This document shows positions 55,355 to 64,000 of a stretch of 64,000 bases of DNA, piece after piece. Location: assembly GCF_023520795.1 (NCBI RefSeq), contig NZ_CP046605.1:558001-622000 (forward strand), read 5' to 3'. The notes beneath the pieces are model-generated. The model did no database searches, was not told where the DNA came from, and saw nothing but the letters and a program-made list of their open reading frames with translations. The DNA comes from Corynebacterium accolens. Lineage in GTDB: Bacteria > Actinomycetota > Actinomycetes > Mycobacteriales > Mycobacteriaceae. Each line of letters starts with the position of its first letter. The stretch's first letter is position 1. The position numbers and the translations under genes were made by a program.

Positions 55355-55435
55355 GCGCCGCACGATAGGCATCGCGCGGCAGGCGCTGCGGAATCCGCGC
55401 AGTCCGAGAAGCACTGCCTCGCACTGGTACTATCC

Positions 55436-55882
55436 ATGGCTATGGGATTGATGAAGATGGGCCAAGGCGAGGTAAAGCGCGCGGACGTATCCGCGCCGTT
55501 TCGCGCGCTCGTTTTCCCATTCTTGGAGCTCATCCTCATCACCGGCGTGCTGTGGATTGCCATCGGCTGGTGCGATGCCGAGGGGGTAGAACCAATACTG
55601 CGCAATGGGCTCGTCGTTTTGTGGGCTGGGCTGAGCACGTGGCGCTTCCTTATTCCTTTATATAAGGCCCGCCGCAAGCGGTTCATCGTTACCAATCGCC
55701 GCGTCATCGTGCGAGAGGGCCGCCACATCGATTCGATTCCGCTGGAAGATATTCGCGGCGCCCGCAAGCGCCGCGGCGGTATCTCCATTGCGCTCAACGG
55801 CTGGGACAGGGCCATGTATTTTCCCACCGTGGCCAAGTCAAAGCAGGTGGCGGAGATTATTAATGATCGCCCCTGGTTTTAA
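55436..55882 (+). CDS. PH-domain (bPH2-type) membrane protein
   Basis: 148 residues. Two hydrophobic helices (residues 28-75) precede a bacterial PH-like domain: RRKRFIVTNRRVIVREGRHIDSIPLEDI is the characteristic Y/F-x-V-T-x-x-R-V block. Such proteins may sense envelope stress or bind membranes. It lies between birA and purK as in other corynebacteria. Its last 23 bases overlap the convergent acetolactate decarboxylase gene. Confidence 0.82.
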   Translation: MAMGLMKMGQGEVKRADVSAPFRALVFPFLELILITGVLWIAIGWCDAEGVEPILRNGLVVLWAGLSTWRFLIPLYKARRKRFIVTNRRVIVREGRHIDSIPLEDIRGARKRRGGISIALNGWDRAMYFPTVAKSKQVAEIINDRPWF

Positions 55883-56591
55883 TCTCGGTGGAGTGCAATT
55901 GCTTATCAAGATCCTCCGGCGCGAGGTTTGCGCGGCCGAATTCTTGGGTCAGCGGCAGGCGCAGTTCTAGATCGGAACCGGGGCAGAGTTCGATTTTCGC
56001 TTCATCCACGGTGTAATCCAGCACGTGTCCGCCGGACTTACGCGCGGCGTCGATAAAGTGCACGTGGCAGCCGGGCACCGAAATCCCGCGCTCATATACG
56101 GGAGTGCGGAAGCCACCGATGACGCCTTCGACATCGCTAAAGAGCATCTCTTTATCGCCGCCGACCGCCTTGGTCATTGGGGGATAGGGCTTGGTTTGTT
56201 TGACCACGGTGCGCGTTGAGACTTCAGAAAACCTGCCCGTGATGCGGACGGCGTACATGTAGTTGGCGGAAGGCTCCACCTCGTCGATGAAGGCGGAAAG
56301 CTCGTTGCGGCGCAGGCCCCGTGGGGCATCGACAAGAATGCGCGGCACGAAGTTGGTGGCCACGGCATAAGGAGTCTGCTGGTCTAGGTCCGCAACCCGC
56401 GCGGAGCCATCGCCGCGCAGCTGGTAGCAGGTCCCGTCCAAGATGATCATTTCACCATCGAGGCCGTTAAAGGTGCCGATACCAAAATTGCCCTTTCCTA
56501 GCAGTTCAGAGATGGTCATCTCGCCGTCATAGATGCCATCAAGGAGGGCGCTCATGAGGGAGTTCTGGAAGATCGAATGACGGGTAAACAT
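55860..56591 (-). CDS. budA: alpha-acetolactate decarboxylase
   Basis: Converts 2-acetolactate to acetoin. 243 residues from ATG 56591 (a TTG nine bases earlier is in frame). The zinc-binding pattern is CHVHFIDAARKSGGHVLDY near residue 185 with the partner Glu downstream; GNFGIGTFNGLDGEM near residue 33 and YPPMTKAVG are family blocks. It is a single gene between PH-domain and purK genes, divergent from purK with 24 bp between starts. The acetoin end product suggests overflow metabolism of pyruvate; an acetolactate synthase is not in the window. Confidence 0.94.
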   Translation of the reverse strand: MFTRHSIFQNSLMSALLDGIYDGEMTISELLGKGNFGIGTFNGLDGEMIILDGTCYQLRGDGSARVADLDQQTPYAVATNFVPRILVDAPRGLRRNELSAFIDEVEPSANYMYAVRITGRFSEVSTRTVVKQTKPYPPMTKAVGGDKEMLFSDVEGVIGGFRTPVYERGISVPGCHVHFIDAARKSGGHVLDYTVDEAKIELCPGSDLELRLPLTQEFGRANLAPEDLDKQLHSTEIKTRGDH

Positions 56592-56602
56592 GGTATCCAA
56601 GC

Positions 56603-56618
56603 TAATATTGTGTGCGTG
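56603..56618 (+). promoter_or_regulatory. purK: -10 box and probable leaderless start of purK
   Basis: TAATAT at 56603-56608 lies 7 bp before GTG 56616, so transcription would begin at or next to the start codon. No ribosome-binding site is visible. Leaderless mRNAs are common in corynebacteria. Confidence 0.5.
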
Positions 56619-57785
56619 AGTGTCTCAAAACCTATTGTAACTGTCTGTGGCGATGGTCAGTTGGCGCGCATGATGCAGCCTGCCGCCGCGGAATTCGATA
56701 TTCATCTGCGGATTCTTGCTGGTAGCCCGGATTCTTCTACCGCGCAGGTCACCCCGGATATTGTGGTGGGCGATTACCACCACTACGAGGATTTGCTCGC
56801 AGCAGCACGCGGCGCGGACGCCATTACCTTCGAGCATGAGCATGTGCCCAATGAGCATTCCGCTGCGCTTATCGATGCCTCCTTTAACGTCCAGCCCCAG
56901 CCCAGCGCCCTGCGCTATGCCCAGGACAAGCTGGACATGCGCGAAAAGCTCTCCGCTCTGGGTGCGCCCGTTCCGCGGTTTAGCGCCATCGAATCCGTTG
57001 CTGATGCCCGCGCTTTTTTCGATGCCGTAGACGGGCGCGTTTGCCTCAAGGCCCGCCGCGGTGGCTATGACGGCAAGGGCGTGTGGTTTCCTTCGGATGC
57101 CGATCTTGATGAGCTCGTCGCCGAGCTATTAGAGGCCGGCACGCCGCTCATGGCCGAAGAGAAGGTGGATCTGACCCGCGAGCTATCCATCTTGGTGGCG
57201 CGCCGCCCGTCCGGTGAAGCTAAGGTCTGGCCCATTACCCAGTCCCGCCAGGCCAACGGCATCTGTGCCGAGGCCATCGCGCCCGCGCCCGATCTCTCGC
57301 CTGATCTGGCAGAACGCGCCTCCGCGCTGGGGCTAAGCATTGCCGAATCCCTCGGTGTGACCGGCGTGCTGGCCGTGGAACTTTTCGCCTTCAACGGTGA
57401 GGGTGGCGAGGACATCTCCGTTAATGAATTGGCCATGCGCCCGCACAATACCGGCCACTGGACCCAGGATGGCTGCGTGACCTCGCAGTTCGAACAGCAC
57501 CTGCGCGCCGTACTCGACCTGCCCTTGGGCGCGGTGGACGCCCTAGCCCCGGTGACCGTTATGGCAAATGTGCTCGGCGCGGACGAAGATCCTGAGATGC
57601 CCATGCCGCAGCGCGTGCGCGAGGTCATGGAACGCTACCCGCACGCCAAGATTCACCTGTACGGCAAGGACCACCGCGCTGGCCGTAAGATCGGCCACGT
57701 CAATGTCGCTGGTACTTCTCTTGAGGAGACCCGCGATGCTGCTGGCCAAGCTGCGCACTTTCTCATGCACGCGACCTGGGCTTAA
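56616..57785 (+). CDS. purK: 5-(carboxyamino)imidazole ribonucleotide synthase
   Basis: ATP-grasp enzyme of purine synthesis that carboxylates AIR to N5-CAIR with bicarbonate. About 389 residues. Motifs: [17 protein letters not shown] at the start (usually G-G-G-Q-L-G-R-M), [14 protein letters not shown] near residue 75, [14 protein letters not shown] near residue 150, and [18 protein letters not shown] near residue 272. Start GTG 56616 is preferred for the promoter position; GTG 56610 is the alternative. purE follows by 20 bp and uses its product. Confidence 0.93.
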   Translation: MSVSKPIVTVCGDGQLARMMQPAAAEFDIHLRILAGSPDSSTAQVTPDIVVGDYHHYEDLLAAARGADAITFEHEHVPNEHSAALIDASFNVQPQPSALRYAQDKLDMREKLSALGAPVPRFSAIESVADARAFFDAVDGRVCLKARRGGYDGKGVWFPSDADLDELVAELLEAGTPLMAEEKVDLTRELSILVARRPSGEAKVWPITQSRQANGICAEAIAPAPDLSPDLAERASALGLSIAESLGVTGVLAVELFAFNGEGGEDISVNELAMRPHNTGHWTQDGCVTSQFEQHLRAVLDLPLGAVDALAPVTVMANVLGADEDPEMPMPQRVREVMERYPHAKIHLYGKDHRAGRKIGHVNVAGTSLEETRDAAGQAAHFLMHATWA

Positions 57786-57805
57786 CCAATTCTAGAAAGG
57801 ACATT

Positions 57806-58306
57806 ATGGAACCGCAGGTAGGAATCATCATGGGCTCAGACTCGGATTGGCCCACCGTCGAACCGGCTGCGCAGGTCCTCGCGGACTTCGGCATCCCCTT
57901 TGAGGTTGGCGTGGTCAGCGCTCACCGTACCCCAGAAAAGATGCTGGCCTATGCCAAGGGCGCGCACTCCCGCGGCCTGAAGACCATCATTGCTTGCGCC
58001 GGCGGTGCTGCACATCTGCCCGGTATGGTCGCGGCGGCCACCCCGCTGCCCGTCATCGGCATTCCGCGCGCACTTAAAGATCTCGATGGCCTAGATTCCC
58101 TTCTTTCCATCGTGCAGATGCCCAGCGGCGTACCCGTTGCCACGGTGTCCATCGGAGGGTCGAAGAATGCTGGCTTGCTAGCCGCCCGCATCTTGAGTGC
58201 CGGCGACCCCGCATTGCAAGACAAGATGGTTGCCTACCAAGAACAGATGGCGGACGAGGTTGAGCAAAAGGATAAGAACCTGCGCTCGAAGCTGCTAGGG
58301 GAGTAG
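57806..58306 (+). CDS. purE: N5-carboxyaminoimidazole ribonucleotide mutase
   Basis: 166 residues. Class I PurE converting N5-CAIR to CAIR. Motifs: [21 protein letters not shown] at the start, [16 protein letters not shown] near residue 38 with the catalytic His, and [24 protein letters not shown] near residue 70. GAAAGGACATT precedes the ATG. Second gene of purKE. Confidence 0.96.
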   Translation: MEPQVGIIMGSDSDWPTVEPAAQVLADFGIPFEVGVVSAHRTPEKMLAYAKGAHSRGLKTIIACAGGAAHLPGMVAAATPLPVIGIPRALKDLDGLDSLLSIVQMPSGVPVATVSIGGSKNAGLLAARILSAGDPALQDKMVAYQEQMADEVEQKDKNLRSKLLGE

Positions 58307-58308
58307 GG

Positions 58309-58350
58309 AGGAGCTCCCCTTTCTTTTTCGGCTGAAAGAGAGGGGACTCC
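58309..58350. terminator. long imperfect hairpin between purE and the small membrane gene
   Basis: GGAGCTCCCCTTTCTTT pairs imperfectly with AAAGAGAGGGGACTCC just after the purE stop; T-rich on the inner arm. It probably serves both convergent genes. Confidence 0.55.
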
Positions 58351-58356
58351 AGTCAG

Positions 58357-58632
58357 CTACCGTTTAGAATTCTTGGAGTCGTCGTGGAACCACTCTTTGA
58401 TCTGCATCCAGAGCAATCCACCAATAAAAACGACGAAACCTAGTATATAAGAAACCCAGAATTCTTTCGGTACCGATTCTTCGCCATTGAAAAGCCACTC
58501 AGTGCCGCCAAGGTAAAGAGCAAAAGGTAAGGGGACAAGCAGAAATATCAATAGCGAGATTAAAAAGGCTTTCCATTTTTTAGGCTCGCTCTTACCGCTT
58601 CTCTCATTATTCTTTCCAAGGCTCTTATGCAT
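58357..58632 (-). CDS. small membrane protein, unknown function
   Basis: 91 residues: basic N-terminus (Lys/Glu/Ser-rich), then two hydrophobic helices ([22 protein letters not shown] and [18 protein letters not shown]), then a charged tail. Its DNA is clearly richer in A+T than its neighbours, so it may be acquired. No family recognised. It stands between convergent purE and the rbs operon; 48 bp separate it from the end of rbsK, so it could be read through from rbs. Confidence 0.6.
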
Positions 58633-58680
58633 GATGGCTGATGCGACCTTCCATTGCAGTGACTTTATAGCTGGACGCTT

Positions 58681-59589
58681 CTATTTCTGCGTGACCTCTG
58701 GCAACCTCGAAGAGGTCGTGGGATAGGACGGCTGGGCGCCGGCGCTGGTGGCGGCGAAGGCACCGACGCGGGCGGCAAAGGTGGCGGCATCGACAAGCGT
58801 GGCGCCTTCAAGGAGTTTGGTGCAAAATGCTCCGGCAAAGGCATCGCCGGCGCCGGTGGTATCGACCGCGGTGATCTGTGGGGTGAGGATGTCCGTGTTG
58901 GATTCGGGCGTTGCCACGTAGGCGCCTTCGGCCCCGAGGGTCAGCACCACCGATTTAAAGCCGGCGGAGACGAGGCGGTGGGCGAGCTCGCGCGGGGTGC
59001 CGGTGGAAGAAAGGCCCAGTTGCTCAAGGATGAGGCCGGCCTCGTGCTCGTTGGCCATGAGGGGATCGGCCTGCAGGAGGGCGTCACGGTCCACCTCGAT
59101 GACCGGGGCGAGGTTGACGACTACGCGTCCTTGGGCGGCATCGACAGCAGCTTTGAAACCGGAGGCGGGGATTTCGCCCTGGAGCAGGACCACGTCCGCA
59201 TCGGCGATGGTGGATTGGCGGGCGGTGACGAAGGGGGCATCGACAAGAGCGTTCGCGCCGGGGGAGATGACGATGGTGTTTTCGCCATCGGCGGAGACCG
59301 TGATGACCGCCAAACCAGTAGTGGTATCGGACTGTTCCACCGCGCTGAGATCGATGCCGGAGCTGTGCATGTAGTGCATGGCGGGCTCGGCGTAGGGATC
59401 GGAACCGACCGCGCCGACGAAAGCTACATTGGCGCCCAATTGCGCAGCGGCTACCGCTTGGTTTGCGCCCTTGCCACCAGCGAGGATCTCGCCGCCGGAG
59501 CCCAGCAGGGTTTCGCCGGGGTGCGGGTGGCGTTCGGCGTGGACAATAAGGTCAGCATTAATCGAGCCGACGACGGTGAGTTTGCTCAT
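58681..59589 (-). CDS. rbsK: ribokinase
   Basis: 302-residue PfkB-family sugar kinase that makes ribose-5-phosphate. Motifs: VVGSINADLIVHAERHPHPGETLLG at the start, GGKGANQAVAAAQLG near residue 38 (sugar binding), and the anion hole DTTGAGDAFAGAFC near residue 245 with catalytic Asp. Last gene of rbsRACBK; start overlaps the rbsB stop by four bases. Confidence 0.95.
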   Translation of the reverse strand: MSKLTVVGSINADLIVHAERHPHPGETLLGSGGEILAGGKGANQAVAAAQLGANVAFVGAVGSDPYAEPAMHYMHSSGIDLSAVEQSDTTTGLAVITVSADGENTIVISPGANALVDAPFVTARQSTIADADVVLLQGEIPASGFKAAVDAAQGRVVVNLAPVIEVDRDALLQADPLMANEHEAGLILEQLGLSSTGTPRELAHRLVSAGFKSVVLTLGAEGAYVATPESNTDILTPQITAVDTTGAGDAFAGAFCTKLLEGATLVDAATFAARVGAFAATSAGAQPSYPTTSSRLPEVTQK

Positions 59590-60500
59590 TGGAAATCCTC
59601 CACGGTGTCTTTGGTGACGGTAATTACCTCTACAGGGACATTCTTTTCTGCGCTTTCGCCATGTAGAAGCGCTGCTGCTTGTTCAATTGCGCGGGCGCCA
59701 AGCTCGGCAGGCTGCTGGGCGATTGTGGCTTCCAGCTTGCCATCTTTTACGGCTTTGAGTCCGTCAAAAGTGCCATCGAAGGCAACAATTTTGACTTCCT
59801 TGCCGGCTCTGGAACCGAGAGCCTCAACAGCGCCTAAAGCCATCTCATCGTTTTCTGCAAAAATGGCGCTGATATTCGGGTTCGCCTGCAGCAGATTGGT
59901 CGTTACGTTGAGGCCTTCAGTGCGGTCGAAATTCGCAGACTGTTTGCCGGCGATCTTGATGCCCGGGTACTGCGCGATCCTTTCCTCAAATCCCTTGCCG
60001 CGTTCGCGCGAGGCAGAGGTACCGGCGGTTCCCTGCAGGATCAGAATTTCGCCTTCTTCTCCGATAGATTCTGCGAGCTTATCCGCCGCTTGGGCGCCAC
60101 CGGCCTCGTTATCAGAAGCAACCATGGAATCTAGTTCCACGCCGTTGACGTCTCGGTCGACTCCGATGACTGGCACACCATCATTTTTGATGCTGCGTAC
60201 AGCGGGGGCGACGGCATCAGAGTCGGTGGGATTAATGACCACCACTTTTGCGCCCATGGATGTCGCATTTCCCAACTGATTGACCTGTTGAGCCGGGTCA
60301 TCGGAGGCATCTTGGATATCGAGGGGAACGTCGAGCTCTTTGGCCTTATCCTGCGCGCCGTGGAGTAATTCTACGAAGAATGGATTAGTTTGCGTCGATA
60401 CGGACAGGGTGATGCGGTTTCGGTCCTCCTCGGAGCGGTTGCACGAGGCAAGGCCCAACGCTAGAGCTGGGACGATGAGTGAGGCTAAAAGTTTCTTCAT
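59586..60500 (-). CDS. rbsB: ribose-binding lipoprotein
   Basis: 304 residues with a lipoprotein signal (LIVPALALGLASCNRSEED, lipobox LASC). Peripl_BP type-1 sugar-binding fold: ITLSVSTQTNPFFVELLHGAQDKA, VVINPTDSDAVAPAV, VIGVDRDVNG and ILQGTAGTSASRERGKGFEE are ribose-binding-protein blocks. It delivers ribose to RbsC/RbsA. Eleven bases separate it from rbsC. Confidence 0.93.
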   Translation of the reverse strand: MKKLLASLIVPALALGLASCNRSEEDRNRITLSVSTQTNPFFVELLHGAQDKAKELDVPLDIQDASDDPAQQVNQLGNATSMGAKVVVINPTDSDAVAPAVRSIKNDGVPVIGVDRDVNGVELDSMVASDNEAGGAQAADKLAESIGEEGEILILQGTAGTSASRERGKGFEERIAQYPGIKIAGKQSANFDRTEGLNVTTNLLQANPNISAIFAENDEMALGAVEALGSRAGKEVKIVAFDGTFDGLKAVKDGKLEATIAQQPAELGARAIEQAAALLHGESAEKNVPVEVITVTKDTVEDFQ

Positions 60501-60510
60501 GGTGTCCTGC

Positions 60511-61452
60511 CTAATTCGCGGTCTTATTACGGAATACGTCGAAGCCCACGGCTAGGGCGATGACCAAGCCGATGACAATCTGCTGCCAGAAAGAAGAAAC
60601 ATTGAGCAGATTCAAGCCATTGCGAATCACGGCCAATAGGATGGCGCCAACGAGTGTGCCCGTCGCTTTGCCTTGTCCGCCGGAAAGGGAGGCACCACCG
60701 ATGACAACGGCTGCAATAGCATCTAGCTCATAGCCAGTTCCGGCTTGTGGCTGTGCGGATTCAAGGCGGCCCGCCATAACCATTCCTGCCCAAGCGGCGA
60801 AAAATCCGGAAAGCGCGAATACTGCGATTTGGATACGCCTTACTGGCAGGCCAGACAGGCGCGCGGCTTCAAGGTTTCCGCCGATGGCATACATCGAACG
60901 GCCAAGGACGGTGCGCTCTAAGATAAACCAACAAATAACGCCAGCGATGACCATCATGATGATGGGAACCGGGAAGCCGAATACGTCGCCGCCGAAGGCG
61001 TTAACCGTAGGGGCGGTTTCGATGGGCGAGCCCTGTGAAATCACAAGAGTGATGCCGCGGGCGATGGACATCATGGCCAGAGTGGCGATGAATGACGGAA
61101 TTTTTCCCCAAGCCGTGGCCATACCGCAGATTGCGTCAGCAAGAGCGCCGACGAATAAACCTATAAGCAGAGTAAGCCAGCCGGGAAGCCCGGCAGTGGA
61201 GAACATGTAGGCCGATACCATCGCTCCCAAGGCGGCTACCGAGCCAACAGAAAGGTCAATGCCTGCGGTGACGATGACGAAGGTCATGCCAAAGGCCAAG
61301 ATGGCCACCGTGGCGGCTTGGATACCTACGTTGAGGAGATTGGCGACGGTAAGAAAATAGGGAGTGGCGATAAAGAGCGCAATACACAAGGCGATGAGCC
61401 CCACGAGCGCGCCATTATTCATGGCCCAGTTGGCAATGCGATTCTTGGTCAT
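60511..61452 (-). CDS. rbsC: ribose ABC permease
   Basis: 313 residues with about nine to ten hydrophobic helices of the AraH/RbsC branched permease family. Blocks: TFVIVTAGIDLSVGSVAALGAMV near residue 60, GFPVPIIMM, RTVLGRSMYAIGGNLEAARLSGLPV near residue 180, and GGASLSGGQGKATGTLVGAI near residue 250. It lies 9 bp after rbsA. Confidence 0.94.
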   Translation of the reverse strand: MTKNRIANWAMNNGALVGLIALCIALFIATPYFLTVANLLNVGIQAATVAILAFGMTFVIVTAGIDLSVGSVAALGAMVSAYMFSTAGLPGWLTLLIGLFVGALADAICGMATAWGKIPSFIATLAMMSIARGITLVISQGSPIETAPTVNAFGGDVFGFPVPIIMMVIAGVICWFILERTVLGRSMYAIGGNLEAARLSGLPVRRIQIAVFALSGFFAAWAGMVMAGRLESAQPQAGTGYELDAIAAVVIGGASLSGGQGKATGTLVGAILLAVIRNGLNLLNVSSFWQQIVIGLVIALAVGFDVFRNKTAN

Positions 61453-61461
61453 GAGTAGTCC

Positions 61462-63012
61462 TTATTTTGTAGAGGTGGAGGGTGATGTGGCGGATTCGGT
61501 GTTGACTGCGGAGACTTCCGTAGCCGCAGCTACGTTAGAAACCGCCAAGGCCATGACCTCGTCTTGAGTGGAATTCTCGGGCAGTTGTCCGACCAGCTGG
61601 CCCCCGGACATTACGAGGATGCGGTCAGACATACCGAGAATCTCAGGCAGATCCGAGGAAGCCATGAGCACTGCTCCGCCTTCTGCAGTTACTTCGTTGA
61701 TGATGTTGTAGATTTCTACCTTTGCACCAACATCGACGCCGCGAGTTGGTTCATCAAGCAATAAGACTTTGGAGCCGGCCAGTACCCACCGGCCGAACAC
61801 AGCCTTTTGCTGGTTACCACCCGAGAGATCACGGATGGGTTGGTCCAGCCCGGCCATCCGGATCCGAAGGGTTTCGGCAACCTCACCGGCACGTCGGTGT
61901 TGCCCCTTGCGGTCTGCGAGCCCTGCCTTCGCCGTGGGATACAAGGTGGCAAGACCAAGGTTGTCGGATACTGAGGCATCGAGAATCAAGGCCTGAGATT
62001 TACGGTTTTCCGGAATATGGCCTACCCCTGCAGCGATAGAGGAACTGATATCACCGTTGGGTAAAGCATTTCCTGCGACGTATATGGTGCCCGAATCGTA
62101 CGAATCCGCACCGGCGATAGCGCGGATAATCTCGGTACGGCCCGCTCCCACAAGGCCGGCCAGCCCGACCACTTCGCCGGCGCGCACTTCAAACGAGACA
62201 TCGTGAAATGCGCCTTCGGAGGACAGGTCTTTAACTTCAAGCAGTGCCTCGCCAGGCTGAGCCGAAGCTTTTCGCGGATACTGATTTTCAATCTCACGGC
62301 CAACCATGAGGCGCACCAGCTCGTCCTTTTCGGTATCAGCGGGGACTTCAGCGATGAAGGCGCCGTCTCGCAGCACACTGATGGTTTCTGCGATTCGCGC
62401 CAGTTCATCGAGGTGATGGCTGATAAAAACCATCGCGACGCCCTTGGCTTTCAGGTCCTCTAATACCGTGAAAAGGGCATCGACCTCTTTGCCCGTCAAT
62501 GCCGCGGTTGGCTCATCAAGAATGAGGATGCGCGCATTCATCGATAGGGCTTTGGCTATTTCTACCAATTGCTGCTTGGCGATGCCCAGCTCGCTTACCG
62601 GTTGATTTAAATCAACGTCCAAGCCGATGAGGTCTAATGCTGCTTTAGCTTGTGCTTTGAGGTGTTTTCTGTTGACTAGGCCAAACTTATTCGGCGTCCG
62701 CCCGAGCATGATGTTTTCTGCCACAGACATCGTGGGAACGAGGTTGAGCTCTTGATGGATTGTGGCGATGCCAAGCGCTTCGGAGGCTTTGGTATCGGGG
62801 ATTTTTACCTCGGATCCATCAATGAGGATTCGTCCTGAATCCGGCTCGTGTACGCCTGCGATCATCTTGATGAGTGTGGATTTCCCGGCACCATTTTCAC
62901 CGAGGAGGGCTTGAATCTGCCCATAGCGTACGTCTAAATCTACGCCTTTGATGACCTCGACTGGTCCGAAGGACTTAGTAACGTTGTCGAGTTTGAGGAC
63001 GGTATCGCTCAT
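61462..63012 (-). CDS. rbsA: ribose ABC transporter, duplicated ATP-binding protein
   Basis: 516 residues with two ABC modules, as usual for monosaccharide (CUT2) importers: Walker A GENGAGKSTLIKM near residue 37, signature LGIAKQQLVEIA, Walker B ILILDEPTAALT; second half AGLVGAGRTEI, LSGGNQQKAVFGRW and LLLDEPTRGVD. A Ser/Thr-rich tail closes the protein. The start overlaps the rbsR stop (ATGA). No rbsD (ribose pyranase) gene is present in the operon. Confidence 0.95.
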   Translation of the reverse strand: MSDTVLKLDNVTKSFGPVEVIKGVDLDVRYGQIQALLGENGAGKSTLIKMIAGVHEPDSGRILIDGSEVKIPDTKASEALGIATIHQELNLVPTMSVAENIMLGRTPNKFGLVNRKHLKAQAKAALDLIGLDVDLNQPVSELGIAKQQLVEIAKALSMNARILILDEPTAALTGKEVDALFTVLEDLKAKGVAMVFISHHLDELARIAETISVLRDGAFIAEVPADTEKDELVRLMVGREIENQYPRKASAQPGEALLEVKDLSSEGAFHDVSFEVRAGEVVGLAGLVGAGRTEIIRAIAGADSYDSGTIYVAGNALPNGDISSSIAAGVGHIPENRKSQALILDASVSDNLGLATLYPTAKAGLADRKGQHRRAGEVAETLRIRMAGLDQPIRDLSGGNQQKAVFGRWVLAGSKVLLLDEPTRGVDVGAKVEIYNIINEVTAEGGAVLMASSDLPEILGMSDRILVMSGGQLVGQLPENSTQDEVMALAVSNVAAATEVSAVNTESATSPSTSTK

Positions 63013-63998
63013 GTGTTTTCTCCCTGCACCTCGTGGGCTGTGGACATCCGCGGAATATAGCGGGTGGGAAGGATTTTTCCTTGGGGTTGTCGTTTGTCTT
63101 CGATGGATGCGATGAGTTCAGCAGCGGCGGCTCGGCCCATGCAGGCGACATCTTGGTCCACCACGGAAATTGGGGCTGCTTGAAACCGCAGATAGATAAA
63201 ATCATCGAAACCAACGAGCGCTACTTCTTGGCCGATGGATTTACCGGCGTTATAACAGGCCTCTAATGCGCCGGCAGTCATCATGAAATCCCCGGCAACA
63301 ATTGCGGTGACTTCTGCTTGCAGCAGTTCGATGGCGCCCTTATAGCCTTCCTTGTGCCGAAAGTTGCCTTGGTGGATGTGTATATCCATTCCCTGAGCGG
63401 CCTGCTTAAACACTTCGAGGCGCTGGCGACCAGTAGATGTTTCCTGCGGCCCTGAGAGATAACCAATCTTGGTATGGCCCTTGTCCTTGAGTTGGGCCAC
63501 GGCGTCGTTGATTCCAAGGGAGGGGTCCGAAACCACGGCTGGCAGCGAGTCGAGTTCGCGGTCAATGAGAACGAGGGGGCGTTGTTCCTGCGATTGCGCC
63601 AGGGCATCCTTTGCTCCAGCGAGTGGTACGGCGATGATGCCGTCGACTCGTCGTTGTCCCAATGCTTCCAGTGCTGTCACTAGGCGTTCCGGATCTTCCC
63701 CGCAACTGGTAATGATGGTGGCGATGCCTTGGGCGTTTGCTTCTTTTTCCACCGCTGCTGCCATGGCGGCGAAGTAGGGGTTATCCAGGTTGGGAATGAT
63801 GAGCCCGATGGCGTGTGAGCGCGCGCTGCGCAGGGCCCTCGCTTGAGCATTGGGCCTGTAATTAAGCTTATTGGCGATGTCTTGAACCCGAGTCCGCGTG
63901 GCTTCTGAGATCGAGGTATTTCCCGCCAAAGAGCGTGAGGCGGTGGAAATGGACACCCCAGCAGCCGCGGCGACGTCTTTCAGCGTGGTTGTAGCCAT
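63009..63998 (-). CDS. rbsR: LacI-family regulator of the ribose operon
   Basis: 329 residues. The N-terminal LacI helix-turn-helix is TLKDVAAAAGVSISTASRSLAGN with a hinge region RPNAQARALRS near residue 55, and the remainder is a periplasmic-binding-like effector domain (GLIIPNLDNPYFAAMAAAVE). It heads the rbs operon and is expected to repress it until ribose binds. The start lies 2 bases from the window end, so its operator is not visible. Confidence 0.93.
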   Translation of the reverse strand: MATTTLKDVAAAAGVSISTASRSLAGNTSISEATRTRVQDIANKLNYRPNAQARALRSARSHAIGLIIPNLDNPYFAAMAAAVEKEANAQGIATIITSCGEDPERLVTALEALGQRRVDGIIAVPLAGAKDALAQSQEQRPLVLIDRELDSLPAVVSDPSLGINDAVAQLKDKGHTKIGYLSGPQETSTGRQRLEVFKQAAQGMDIHIHQGNFRHKEGYKGAIELLQAEVTAIVAGDFMMTAGALEACYNAGKSIGQEVALVGFDDFIYLRFQAAPISVVDQDVACMGRAAAAELIASIEDKRQPQGKILPTRYIPRMSTAHEVQGENT

Positions 63999-64000
63999 GC

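Overview
The window is a 64 kb piece of a Corynebacterium chromosome of moderately high G+C. The gene set points there: monomeric NADP isocitrate dehydrogenase, PrpR-prpDBC, LpdA-type flavoprotein, pyruvate carboxylase, AccBC with a separate epsilon subunit, a trehalose importer with trehalose synthase, and DUF3151/DUF4282 proteins. Gene order resembles, from memory, the pyc-prp-accBC-maf-accE-accD-birA-purK-purE stretch of C. glutamicum. Content and insertions suggest a skin-type species of the C. tuberculostearicum/C. accolens kind, but sequence reading alone cannot fix the species. No tRNA, rRNA, CRISPR array or intact insertion sequence was seen.

Layout. 1-6.3 kb (minus): an M3 metallopeptidase broken by a one-base frameshift, a PepSY membrane protein with a His-rich loop and possible DtxR box, a decayed transposase tail, and icd. 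6.4-16.2 kb (plus): MFS transporter, exonuclease III, TRIC-like channel, small proteins, trpS, YihY/BrkB protein, RDD protein, a catalytically degenerate adenosine-deaminase-like protein, a DJ-1/PfpI protein and an HSL-type esterase. 16.3-18.8 kb (minus): a conserved unknown plus an ESX-like helical protein paired with an NlpC/P60 hydrolase. 18.8-22.7 kb (plus): upp, XRE regulator, M20 amidohydrolase, lpdA.

22.7-31.8 kb: prpR diverges from prpDBC (methylcitrate cycle, propionate use), followed by a MITE-like repeat, a strange Cys-rich ORF and pyc. 31.8-38.1 kb: nucleoside salvage (nupC, cdd, deoA around a palindrome-rich divergent promoter), then a GntR-DUF1648-ABC-F group. 38.2-45.4 kb: accBC, a rhodanese lacking its catalytic Cys, DUF4282 and DUF3151 proteins, maf, accE and one divergent accD.

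45.7-54.4 kb separates accD from birA. It holds three co-directional secreted proteins built from four copies of one Cys-bounded domain (the best candidate for something undescribed), a second copy of the MITE-like repeat, and a treS/trehalose-type ABC importer operon. 54.5-58.3 kb: birA with an unusual pentapeptide-repeat insert, a PH-domain protein, acetolactate decarboxylase, and purK-purE. 58.4-64 kb (minus): a small membrane protein and the ribose operon rbsR-A-C-B-K.

Biotin unifies much of the window: BirA would charge Pyc and AccBC, and AccBC works with AccD and AccE. Trehalose uptake and conversion fit recycling of trehalose released during corynomycolate transfer.
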